Part shown: one piece after another, positions 22,403-32,734 of the stretch
How the letters are laid out: each line of letters begins with the position of its first letter
Position numbering within the stretch: the first letter of the stretch is position 1
NCBI GenBank assembly: GCA_037043455.1
Contig: JAWPHD010010286.1
Location: forward strand, 31,288 to 95,287
Origin: Cyrtodaria siliqua
Taxonomy: Eukaryota; Mollusca; Bivalvia; Adapedonta; Hiatellidae
Length of the DNA: 64,000 nucleotides
Direction: 5' to 3'
Translations under genes and position numbers: made by a program
The notes under the pieces: generated by a model
The model's input: the letters and a program-made list of their open reading frames with translations, nothing else
Databases searched by the model: none
Told to the model about the DNA's origin: nothing

Positions 22403-22831
22403 GTAAGATGTATTTAAATCTATGCCAGGGTTTATACTGTTCACCTTATTAGCAAATAATCAGGGTTGCGACTAATTTATTTTAATCTCCTAATTTAAGA
22501 ACACGCACATAAAATGTCTGACTAAAACACTCGGCATTTTAAGGTTCTAAGATGTAAGATTATTTTATTGTATTGTCTTTCAAAGACAGCTGTTTACAGT
22601 GTAAAACTTTGTATCGGTTAAAATAGTGTTTAGCAAGTATCACAACTGAATAATCATCTGAGGGAGCAGGCTCAGTGGAGAGCATGATAATCTTAAAATC
22701 TGCAGATCACAATTTTTTAGCCTTGGTTTCTTAAATGCAAGATAATTCCTCTTACTTCGTCGATCAGAAAAGTCCCTTTTAGTGGAGTGGAGACATGTTA
22801 CAGAACAATAGGCAGGGGTTCTGGAAATATT

Positions 22832-22868
22832 TTGAAAATCCACTTACCCAGGGCAAGTGGATTTTCAA
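22832..22868. repeat. Short near-perfect hairpin in intron 2
   Basis: TTGAAAATCCACTT and AAGTGGATTTTCAA are perfect inverted arms around CCCAGGGC-like bases. Further copies of the CACTTGCCC core follow to 22905. The adjoining CAGGGGTTCTGG at 22813 suggests the end of an old hAT-like element. Confidence 0.6.
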
Positions 22869-23526
22869 AAGTCACTTGCCCTGCCCATAAAGTCACTTGC
22901 CCTTCATTTAAGAACACTAATAATGTCCTAAAAATTGGCGTTGTACTATTAAAAAACAAGAATGAAGCTATTTTGTTCATTTAAATTTGTGACAAGCAAA
23001 GAAACAAGACAAAAAATGTTATTAGAAATATTCACTTGGAACCCAATTTTTATCTGTAACTTTCCTACACCTTTGCATTTGAACTAAAGGAAGACATATT
23101 TGAGGCTTGCACAGATGTTCCCCTAGAAATTGTTTAAGAAGTAGTAGCAAGCTTATTTATCAAAATCGAACTTTAGAATTCCAGGAGAAGGTTCCGTGAA
23201 TGTTTGAAATCGTGAAAACCCATGACATGCGCATATCGCCAAGTTTTGCAAGTTATTTGTGTAGTATGCACTTCCATACACCTTTAATTATAGCATATAT
23301 CAATGAAATACACTAAATGCCTCATAAAATTGCATGGTTAAATGAGTCTGCTTCGAGTAGAAAAAAAAGCACTTTCGTTACGAAAACAAATCCTTGGCTA
23401 GATTGTCTAAACAAAACAAAATATCACGTGGGTCTGTCAGTCATTATTTTGACACATTAAATTTGCAAATTAAGAGTTTTCTGTATTTGATTGGTCAAAT
23501 TTGGAAAAGTTTCTGCTTGTAGCTAG

Positions 23527-23700
23527 AATAGAATAGAATATTTTTATTTTACAATCATGGGCCACAAAGATGGCAATATAATCACAGTTAAATGAACAAC
23601 AAAATGAAACATAACGAAACTTAATTCTTATTAGCATAATAACAGTAAAATGAAATTATATTATATGCACATATTCATAAAACACACATTAAAGAAGATT
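23527..23700 (-). mobile_element. LINE-like 3' end with TTCTA tail (family 3, copy 1)
   Basis: On the minus strand the fragment ends CCCATGATTGTAAAATAAAA followed by a TTCTA-repeat tail. It matches the plus-strand fragment near 53080-53115, which also ends CCCATGATTGGTTAAATAAA and TTCTATTCTATTC. Only the 3' end is present; it lies in intron 2 of the BEN-domain gene. Confidence 0.55.
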
Positions 23701-24348
23701 AATTCAGTCATAATATATATTGTGTTCATGAGTTAATATACCCTTAAATATAAATATCAATACAATATTAACATCTGCAAGACTTGTACTGAAGTATTAT
23801 TGTTATCATTATTATAAATTCTCTATTGTATGACAAGATTATACTATTATGCCATATACTGATCAATAGTCTAGAAATAACACAGTACAATATAACCATA
23901 AGATTTTAATAGATCTAATACTGACAATGTTTATGGTTGGACTGTCACAGACATGATTGCCACCTGGACTCTTCATTTGTCTCCGCCACTCGCCATAGGA
24001 GAAACCAAATTGCAAATGGCGAAACTTTTGTCAAGTAAATTGGCGAAAGTCATTTTGACCCATGTAAACTGACGGCTGGCATTGGCGAACGTGGCGAAAG
24101 TCTGTGGTTGCGGCCATGTTTTTTGGAAAAATCCTTGACAGATTTTCCGATTTTCGGTGTTTATAGAAGAGCTAAAATCTATAGACTGTTACGACCATTG
24201 CGCTTTATATTAGATACAGATTATTTTACATAGTGACGTCATACTGCAACTCAATTGGTGTGCCTATACTGGAGGGATGATTCTGTATTTTTCATGTTAT
24301 TCATTAACAATGTATTTTCAGTAATGTACAATGCAACCGATGCTGCAG

Positions 24349-24420
24349 CTGCAGAGACTAGGCACGGCAGCTGTAGGCAGAAAACGGAAAGCTACAAGTT
24401 TACCTACGACATTGAAGCAG
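24349..24420 (+). CDS. BEN-domain protein gene, exon 3 (acceptor ambiguous)
   Basis: The exon ends at donor AAGCAG/GTAATG. The frame that continues into exon 4 is LQRLGTAAVGRKRKATSLPT, with a basic GRKRK that could act as a nuclear localisation signal. The nearest strong acceptor (TTTTCAG at 24321) would put a TAA in frame, so the working acceptor is more likely the CAG at 24348 or 24354. Alternatively, an ATG at 24331 may serve a shorter transcript starting in this exon. Confidence 0.55.
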
Positions 24421-24931
24421 GTAATGGCTATTTCATTTAAATTTACCTGGATGTGGGGAAAGGCCAAATTTTTTTGTCCTGGCTCAACCGTATTTGGTCA
24501 TGAGCTTCCTTATGGGATTATTTTGATTTCTCCAATCGAACCCAAATTCCGTAACCATTAAAATGTACAGTCCCATTTCACATCAACTTTAACATGTAAG
24601 CTGTGTTTACAGGTCTCTATCATATTTCCAGTCCTAGCACAACCAACTTTGGGCCTGAATTTTCTTTATAGTATTATCTAAAGGATTGCATTTTTGTCTT
24701 CTTCATAATTTGGGCTTCATCGGAACCAACCAAATTTGTGATGGCCCATAAAATGTGCAATAAATGCAGATCAAGGTTTGTGTGTAAGCTGTTGTAATAT
24801 CTATAACTGTTGTCTTAGCTCAACCAACTTTTGAGTTGGGATTCACCAGACCCATCTTAATCACCTTACCCATTCCTTTATTATTTCTTTTCTTGAAATA
24901 TTCTCTTTTTCATTCTTTAATATTGCTCTTG

Positions 24932-25586
24932 CAGTGTTCAATCTAGCTTTACCAAACTGGGGGCCATTTGGGCCCATGGAATTTGCAATTGGGGGCCATT
25001 GTAAAAAAATGGGGGGCCAAACAAAAAACTAAAAGTAAAAAAATCATGCCTTTAAATAATGTATTTTGTTGCTTTGACTCCAATGTCTCAGTGGCAGTTA
25101 CCGTATAATAAATGGAACTTGAAGTGAACTGTCAACTTGGAAACAATTTAACTAATTAAACGTTTGAACTGTCAATCAACAGTAATATGTACAGTATATT
25201 GTACTATATAGTGAGTAGAGCTATCACCTGACTCAAATGAGAAAGTAGCGTCACAAGGTTTATCATCTGACTTCGGCTTTTTCGCCGTTTTTGGCAAGAA
25301 AAAATCTGAAATCCGCTTCATCATTGATGCCGACACGGCTTGTGTAAAGCCATAGCAACAGCCATTACACTGTATTTACTATGTAAAAATACTGTACAGT
25401 TTAGTTTATCGATCGCAACACAGTCAGCAGGTGTGCGAGCTGTGCCTAAATAGCATAATGGGAGAAATTGACCGAAATTAACGAAATAACCATCGCTGAT
25501 CGAGTTTGCCGACAGGCCCATTCCTTATGAGAAATTGCACCATTTCAATCGCAAGGTATCAATGGCGTAGCCTAGATTGAACACTG
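24932..25586. mobile_element. hAT-like non-autonomous element in intron 3
   Basis: The ends are CAGTGTTCAATCTAG and CTAGATTGAACACTG, perfect 15-bp inverted repeats with the CAGTG start usual for hAT elements. The 655-bp interior has no transposase. Flanking 8-mers do not match clearly, so the target duplication is eroded. Confidence 0.75.
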
Positions 25587-25892
25587 CTCATGGATATATA
25601 TATCTTTAAATTTTTTATATAGATTGCCTGTATTAAGAGAGACTCCACATTCTCTAATTGTATATCAGGAGTGTAATTTGTTGTTCTCTCAGAAAGCTGC
25701 GCAGTTCTCCGACAGATCTTTTTGTCATAATTGTGATAACCTGTAAAAAGTGCAGTGTCAAATTTCTCATCAACTTCAGCGTGTTTCTGTATCTATAAAA
25801 AAATAATTGTGTAAACAGGTCAAACCTGCTTTTAAACTTTGCTTAAACATTTGTTGCCATGTCTTAATTTATTTTTTTCATTTGATTTACAG

Positions 25893-26267
25893 GTTAAAAA
25901 ACTGACAATAACAACAAAGGCAAAAACAACAACTAAGGTACCAACAGCAACACAGGTGACTACAACAACAAAGGCGCCAACAGCAACAAAGACGAAAACA
26001 ACAACAAAGGTACCAACAGCAACACAGACGACTACAACAACAAAGGCAACGACAATAAAGGCGCCGACAGCAACAAAGACGAAAACAACAACAAAGGTAC
26101 CAACAGCAACACAGGTGACTACGACACCAAAGGCATCAACAGCAACAAAGATGACAACAGCAACAAAGGTGAAAACAGCAACAAAGGCTACAAAGTTGAC
26201 TCGAGCAAAAGTGACAACAAGAAATCCAACAAACAATACTCAACAAGCCACAGCTGTAAAAAAAGTG
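25893..26267 (+). CDS. BEN-domain protein gene, exon 4 (Thr/Lys-rich low complexity)
   Basis: The acceptor CATTTGATTTACAG precedes 25893; the donor GTG/GTAAGT is at 26268. It encodes 125 residues almost wholly of T, K, A, V and P in imperfect repeats (TTTKVPTATQ, KAPTATKTK). The exon is phase 0 at both ends, so it can be skipped or resized without breaking the frame. The sense sequence is an ACA/AAG-rich imperfect repeat, probably grown by slippage. The segment is likely disordered, positively charged and potentially heavily phosphorylated or O-glycosylated. Confidence 0.75.
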
Positions 26268-26696
26268 GTAAGTGACAAGGCGGTATATTTTATGCCCTGC
26301 AAATCGACATGTGGTGTTACAATTGCCAGTCTTTCCATGTCCTCCGTCCCACTTTAATTTGGTAAACTCTGTTTAATCCTAAGACAAAATAAATTAATAC
26401 CTGTGTCGGTCGGTCGGTCGGTCAGTCGGTAGGTCAGCTTTTATTTTTATGCCCCAACATTCAAAGAACGATGGTTAGGCATGCTGCATACAGTTTTACC
26501 TCTGTCCATTTATGCCGAAAATGTTGTTCGGACTCTTTAACTTGAGTAATTGTTACCAAGTCTTCTCCCAACTTAGTGTTATTGTATAAAGGCACACTGT
26601 TTCAAGTTTGATAACCAATCCTATCACCTCAGTAATTACAGAGTCATGCTCTTTGGAATAGTAACTATTTTACAGAAAGAGGAGAAAATATACTTT

Positions 26697-27790
26697 TTAT
26701 ACGCCCGTTTGAAAAATGGGACGTATCATGATACGGGGTTGTCTCTCTGTAAACAATTCGCATTTCGCACAATAAATCCCTCATGAATGAAACTTCATAG
26801 GTACATTGCCCTAGGTGATAGGAGGAACCCTTTTGTTTTTGGGGCCAAAATCATAACACCTACACTCATAAAACTTCATAGGTACAGTGACACCATTTAC
26901 AGACAGGTTATTTCCGCCTCTGTGCCACAAGCTGTGACAGCAGCGAATTGATTGGTCGAGAGGCGATCAAGGTCGTCAGGCATGGTGTCAATCACTGTTA
27001 TGCAGCGCGTGCTCATTGTTACGATGTTTGGACTATCGAAATAGGTACATGTGTATTGGATTGATGCTTGCAAGCAAATACACGCGCGTCATAAAAACGC
27101 ACAGGTGGTAAATTAGCTGCATCAGAATTGGGTCAAATTGAATTTCCATGCATCAAAGCGCATTCTACTGAGAACCCAAAGAACCCTGTACATAATCATC
27201 AAGAAAATATCACGATACCTTGGTGTGAGAAGAAACCCTATTTTTATATTGAAATGTGCATTCCACACAATAACTTAAAAAATATGACACCTACAATCAT
27301 TAAACTTCATTTGTACATTGCCCTAGATGAAGGGAGGAACCCTATTGATTTTGGGCATAACTGGAGTAGTTTTAATCCAATCTTGATGAAATTTGGACAT
27401 AATGTTCATGGCCACAATAGCTTTGTCAAGTTCGGAGTCATGGCTCTTTGATTTTTGAAATTGAAGATTTTTGCAGTATCTGCTCAATAACTTTAACATT
27501 TATAATCCGATCTTAATGAAACTTGGGACAATGTATATGTGCATAATATCTTGGTCAAGTTCTGTTCAATAACCAGCCACATTGCTACCATAATGCCAGA
27601 GTTATGGCCCATTGATTTTTGAATATTGATGAGTTTGTGGTTTCTGCTCAATAAATTTAACATTTATAATCCAATCTTGATGAAACTTTGGGCATAGTCA
27701 AGGTAAATTTGTACATACCAATGATGTTCATATAAATATTAATTCCATATGTATGACGAGTGTATATTGTTCAATTTGGCGCTCTTGTTT
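26697..27790 (+). repeat. Dispersed repeat in intron 4 (TATACGCCCGTTT type)
   Basis: It begins TTTTTATACGCCCGTTTG and AATGGGACGTATCATG and ends near GACGAGTGTATATTG followed by a GGCGCTCTTGTTTTG stretch. It contains repeated AATCTTGATGAAACTT-like blocks, and a roughly 240-bp unrelated insertion splits it near 26885-27125. It resembles a repeat I have seen in bivalves; the name is unknown to me. Confidence 0.5.
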
Positions 27791-27929
27791 TGTTTTGGCC
27801 TAAATTGATTAATGAAAAATTGGCATAATTTAGTATACAGGTTTATTACAAAAAAATTGACATTATGATTTGTTTCAAAAAGATCTTAGACAAGACGACA
27901 TTAAGCAAAATTGGTTCTTTTTTTTTCAG

Positions 27930-30359
27930 GGTACTCTTGGCAGGACAATCACAGTACATTATGAAGGATCTGGGGGTAGTGCTCAAACCGCTCCTGGTGT
28001 ACCTGAACGTGAACCTAGGTTTTTCAGCCATATCTCGAAGGACCAGGCAGATGTGATAGAAGGTCACATAAACAACTTCAGCAACAACAAAAGGTCATTC
28101 AGCACTCAGACAGAGGAGTGTATTGTTGTTTACACGGCGGATCAGTACAAAACATTTACGAAACAGCATGGATGTCTGTACACAGGCGACGAACCGATAC
28201 CGACTCAAACAGAAGCTATGAATAAACAACCTTTGGTGAAGGAAGCACAACCTGAAGATAATGACGTTAACCAAAAATTAGATGTGATTATAACATTGTT
28301 AAGTAGTGTTACAAACGTAAAGTTGCAAGAAATAAAAACAGTGTTAGGCCAATGCAAAACAAAGCAAAGGCAACGGTATGGTGACAGACTTCAGTGGCCA
28401 GATGAGATAGAAGATGACTCAGTAACAAACTTGCCTTTCACTGACTTTGATTCTTTGCCTCCATCTGATACTGGTTGCTTGAATATCCAGGTTAGCACAT
28501 CGCATGAGGCTCCTGTTACAGGCGGTGGTAATCTGGGCATTCAAAGTGGCAGTAATATTGTGTTACCACAGAGCTGCATTCAGTCTGGCCAGACGTCTTT
28601 GGGTAACTTGAATGTCCAGGTTAGCCCTGTTACAGGCGGTGGTAATCTGGGCATTCAAGGTGGCAGTATTGTGTTACCACAGAGCTGCATTCAGTCTGGC
28701 CAGACTTCTTTTGGTAACTTGAATGTCCAGGTTAGCCCATCGCATGAGGGTCCTGTTACAGGCGGTGGTAATCTGGGCATTCAAGGTGCCAGTGGCAGTA
28801 ATATTGTGTTACCACAGAGCTGCATTCAGTCTGGCCAGACGTCTTTGGGTAACTTGAATGTCCAGGTTAGCCCTGTTACAGGCGGTGGTAATCTGGGCAA
28901 TCACGGTGCCAGTGGCAGTATTGTGTTGCCACAGAGTTGCATTCAGTCTGGCCAGACATCTTTGGTTAACTTGAATGTCCAGGTTAGCCCATCGCATGAG
29001 GGTCCTGTTACAGGCGGTGGTAATCTGGGCATTCAAGGTGCCAGTGGCAGTACTGTGTTACCACAAAGCTGCATTCAGTCTGGCCAGACTTCTTTCGGTA
29101 ACTTGAATGTCCAGGTTAGCCCATCGCATGAGGGTCCTGTTACAGGCGGTGGTAATCTGGGCATTCAAGGTGCCAGTGGCAGTAATATTGTGTTACCACA
29201 GAGCTGCATTCTGTCTGGCCAGACGTCTTTGGGTAACTTGAAAGTCCAGGTTAGCCCATCGCATGAGGGTCTTGTTACAGGCGGTGGTAATCTGGGCTTT
29301 CAAGGTGCCAGTGGCAGTACTGTGTTACCACAAAGCTGCATTCAGTCTGGCCAGCCTTCTTTCGGTAACTTGAATGTCCAGGTTAGCCCATCGCATGAGG
29401 GTCCTGTTACAGGCGGTGGTAATCTGGGCATTCAAGGTGTCAGTGGCAGTAATATTGTGTTACCACAGAGCTGCATTCAGTCTGGCCAGACTTCTTTCGG
29501 TAACTTGAATGTCCAGGTTAGCCCGTCGCATGAGGGTCTTGTTAAAGGAGGTGGTAATCTGGGCATTCAAGGTACCAGTGGCAGTATTGTGTCTGGCCAG
29601 ACTTCTTTTGGTAACTTTAACCAATCACTTTTGGGCAGTGCTTATAAAGGGGGTGCTAATCAATACACTCAAGGTGCTAGTGGCAGTGATCTTTTATCTC
29701 AGTTGTGTCAGTCTGCCTCAATTTCTACTAGTAGCTTGGATGCCAGGATTAACCCATCTTCTGAATATATTTCTTTGTCAGGGGGTGCTAATCTGGGTTT
29801 TCGAGGTTCTAGTGGCAATTGGTATTCAGAGCCCTGCCTTCAGCCTGCACAGTCGTCTGGTAACTTAAATGCTCGGATTATTAGCCCATCGCATGATGGT
29901 GTCGTTACAGGCATTGGTAGTCTGGGTGTTCAAGCTGCTAGTGGCAATGTAGTTTCTCAGGCAGGTCTGTATCGGCAACCACTGAGTAGTGTACACAATA
30001 CATCTTTTGTAGAAATAAGGTCCTATTCAGATATGGTTAGTGTTCCAAACTTTGCTAAAGTTAAACTCAGCAAAGATGTTGCCAGAGAACTGTTTATAAA
30101 ATCTGGAACTATAACAAATTTTGGTTGGAACTTGGCACTTGCATTATTTTCTAGGGCAGAAATGTGTGGGAAAAATTATTATGGTAGAGGTAAACCCCCT
30201 TTGTCACCAAGACGCCGTGCAGCACTTGAAGAAGCTGTGTATGACTCATATGGTTATAAATCTGAAATAATTCGAACTGTGTCAAATTCAATCAACTCAA
30301 ATATCCGAGGTTTGAAGTACAGAAGCAGACCACTTGTCGCGGCACACTTGTTTGTATAA
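27930..30359 (+). CDS. BEN-domain protein gene, exon 5 (Gly-rich repeats and BEN domain)
   Basis: The acceptor CTTTTTTTTTTCAG precedes 27930; the frame stays open for 809 codons to TAA at 30357-30359. After an N-terminal region (GTLGRTITVHYEG; ISKDQADVIEGHINN), about nine near-identical units of 38-45 residues follow (28479-29630), built on PVTGGGNLGIQGASGS, LPQSCIQSGQTS and FGNLNVQVSP, then three diverged units to about 29960. The C-terminus (about 30055-30330) matches the BEN domain pattern: KLSKDVARELFIKSGT, NLALALFSRAEMCGKN, PLSPRRRAALEEAVYDSYG. BEN domains bind DNA or act in chromatin complexes, so a nuclear role is likely. With exons 1-4 the protein would be about 1059 residues. The repeats are DNA-level duplications and probably vary between individuals. 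Confidence 0.88.
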   Translation, partial: GTLGRTITVHYEGSGGSAQTAPGVPEREPRFFSHISKDQADVIEGHINNFSNNKRSFSTQTEECIVVYTADQYKTFTKQHGCLYTGDEPIPTQTEAMNKQPLVKEAQPEDNDVNQKLDVIITLLSSVTNVKLQEIKTVLGQCKTKQRQRYGDRLQWPDEIEDDSVTNLPFTDFDSLPPSDTGCLNIQVSTSHEAPVTGGGNLGIQSGSNIVLPQSCIQSGQTSLGNLNVQVSPVTGGGNLGIQGGSIVLPQSCIQSGQTSFGNLNVQVSPSHEGPVTGGGNLGIQGASGSNIVLPQSCIQSGQTSLGNLNVQVSPVTGGGNLGNHGASGSIVLPQSCIQSGQTSLVNLNVQVSPSHEGPVTGGGNLGIQGASGSTVLPQSCIQSGQTSFGNLNVQVSPSHEGPVTGGGNLGIQGASGSNIVLPQSCILSGQTSLGNLKVQVSPSHEGLVTGGGNLGFQGASGSTVLPQSCIQSGQPSFGNLNVQVSPSHEGPVTGGGNLGIQGVSGSNIVLPQSCIQSGQTSFGNLNVQVSPSHEGLVKGGGNLGIQGTSGSIVSGQTSFGNFNQSLLGSAYKGGANQYTQGASGSDLLSQLCQSASISTSSLDARINPSSEYISLSGGANLGFRGSSGNWYSEPCLQPAQSSGNLNARIISPSHDGVVTGIGSLGVQAASGNVVSQAGLYRQPLSSVHNTSFVEIRSYSDMVSVPNFAKVKLSKDVARELFIKSGTITNFGWNLALALFSRAEMCGKNYYGRGKPPLSPRRRAALEEAVYDSYGYKSEIIRTVSNSINSNIRGLKYRSRPLVAAHLFV

Positions 30360-30457
30360 AATACCTACTACGGTGCAGATCGAATTCCAAAAAATAAAAA
30401 AGATTCGTAAAAAATTAGCTTCAGTATCATACTAAATGTGCATACACATATGTAAAG

Positions 30458-30638
30458 GGATAGTCTATTAAAACATACATGGGACCCCAGGAAAGTACTT
30501 TTGAAATTGACCATTCACCCATACATGTAGATGCAAAGTAGAGTTGAAACAACCTCATTTCGGAAAAGGGAATTCACCCTTAGATGTGTATTAAATTGCC
30601 TTCCTGGGGTTTTCGGTATGTTTTAATGGAATAGCCCC
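30458..30638. mobile_element. MITE with imperfect 39-bp terminal repeats, just after the BEN gene
   Basis: The left end GGGATAGTCTATTAAAACAT and the right end (reverse complement GGGGCTATTCCATTAAAACA) align along about 39 bp, including CCCCAGGAA. It sits about 100 bases after the stop codon, in or just beyond the 3' UTR; AATAAA motifs at 30393 and 31619 are possible polyadenylation signals on either side. Confidence 0.7.
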
Positions 30639-31865
30639 AAATTAATCTGTATTTTACTTTCTGTTTTGGTCTGAAAAACTTGCTAATTCGGCGGATTTTT
30701 GTTGTCAATTCCCATAGTAGTTTTACATTTAAGTGTAGGTAAACACAAAATACGAATTTATTATAGCCATCATGTGAATAAATATTATGATTTCTACAAC
30801 AATAACTAGCAGAACATTTATGGACCTAGTGCATTATAATAATTTTTCCAGGATCACCTCCAGTTTCTTTAAATACAAGCAAAACAAAAAAACAGAGTAG
30901 TTTCCAGTAATGTATGTGTATATGGCCCAACTGTTATTTGACTCGGGATCAAATTTGCCGATGTGGCATACTATATTTGCCCCACAAAAATCCATTTTTT
31001 TTATGGATTGTATGTATACGCTTTGTCAATGAAAGGTCAAATACCATTGTTAAGGACTTGCCATATTCAAGTTTATATTATTTTTGACATTATGAATGCA
31101 GTGCAAGCAGATCGAAAGGGTCGTCATCAAAGCAATGTCATAACGGTTTGGAAAAGCTTGGTTCTTAAAGTACTGCTCTTTATTTTAGGTATGTTTGGAT
31201 ACATGCAGACATTTATTATGTTGTTATAAATCCAGTTTGATCATGTTGATTGATGTGGCAATTCTTTGTTTTAACCCAATACCCTTAAATAGTTTATCAA
31301 ACATATTTTTTGCTCTAGTATTTTTGTGCAAATACAGATAATGTTAGAAACGCTGGATATAGTATGATACTAGATGTTATGAGTAGTACACATTTCAAAT
31401 GGACTGATCCTACGTGAGGTTAAATTTCATGACATAAATATCAATGTCTAAAATACTGAAGAAACAAATTGTTTTCTAATCTTACAGATGCAAACTACTA
31501 GAAAAATGGTTATACCTATAAAGTTAAGGAAGCAACTGCTTCTGACAGTAACAGTGCCAAATTAATAATTATGTTCATCCTCATAATGTACGGCAGTAAA
31601 GATTTTGTTGTAAAATATTAAATAAAAAAAAAGTTTTTAATAATAAAATAATGGCGTACATAATTGCATGTTGGTATGTGTTTAAGTATGCATGGTTTTG
31701 ATTATGATGGAGGTGTTTAGTGTGTGTGGTAGTGCAATGTGATTTTTGTGTGTTTTTGTATTTTCACTTAATTTGTATCACATGTTATGTATTACACCTA
31801 TAAAATGTATACACATTATGCCCATGACTAGAAACATTTAAAGGGTCACACGGCAATCTTTACAC

Positions 31866-32205
31866 ATCCAGTTGGAGGGGTAGAACCCCGCAAATTCATG
31901 TTCATTTTATCATTTGTTGTTCATGCTCATTAGAGGTCTTCATCATGATCCCTGCATTGTTTCAGGTGCCATCTCGCTCAAATCACTAAAGCAGTGGCAG
32001 AAAAACAATAAACGTGGCTCCAGCATAAATGGAGTGTCTACAATAGAATTTGCAGCAACTCTGCAGTTGAGAAAGTTCTAGGCCCATTGTCCATATTTTA
32101 TCTCTATGTACATGGAGGATGAGCATGGCATGTTCATGCCTGTTAGGCGCAATATAACCTTTCATATGTTGGTGCACCTTAAAACCCCAATTCAATTCAG
32201 TTGAC
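31866..32205 (+). repeat. Dispersed repeat family A, copy 2
   Basis: This copy shows the same order as copy 1, from GGAGGGGTAGAACCCC to the AACCCCAATTCAATTCAG tail. It is diverged by scattered substitutions and small deletions. Confidence 0.75.
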
Positions 32206-32734
32206 TTTTTAAAAGCGTGCTGCATTGAGAATCCTGCATCATTATTAATAATTATTTTGAACAGTTAATTTAATAGCATTACTAATTGTGAAAAATATTG
32301 CACCAAAAATATATTCAAAGTATAAAAAGTAAAATAACGGACATTTTTAAACCTAAATGTATTACATTATTGTTTACTTCGGCAGATTCAGTCAAAATAC
32401 AACTAGGAATGAATTGAGGTGCTTAATGTTGGTAACAACTTCAAGATTGCCTTCTGATTTTGTTTGTTTGGTGTTTTATGTAGTCAAAATATATAATTTG
32501 TTCTGTTTTATATTAAAGTGTTCAAAACCAGAAACAAGTATTTTTGTTTTTATACATTTCATTTTTTTGTTGTTGTACAAATCACATTTTGTGTCGCCTG
32601 CCTTGCGTGACAGACACTTAGGGATCACTTTGTCCTTCAGCGTCAGTCCCTCACACTTTACCTGCAACCTAACCTTGGCCATAACTTATATAGTTTAAAG
32701 TATTTGGACTGGCATTACATACATTTTAAATATA

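Noticed and set aside
24322..24348. TTTTCAG at 24321 as the acceptor of BEN-gene exon 3
   Set aside because: It would place TAA first in the frame required by exons 2 and 4; the later CAG keeps the frame open.
25832..26236. 134-codon minus frame rich in Val and Phe
   Set aside because: It is the exact antisense of the Thr/Lys-rich exon 4; the sense strand has the splice sites.
28809..29036. Minus frame within the glycine-rich coding repeats
   Set aside because: It is antisense to the repeat array of exon 5 and periodic for the same reason.
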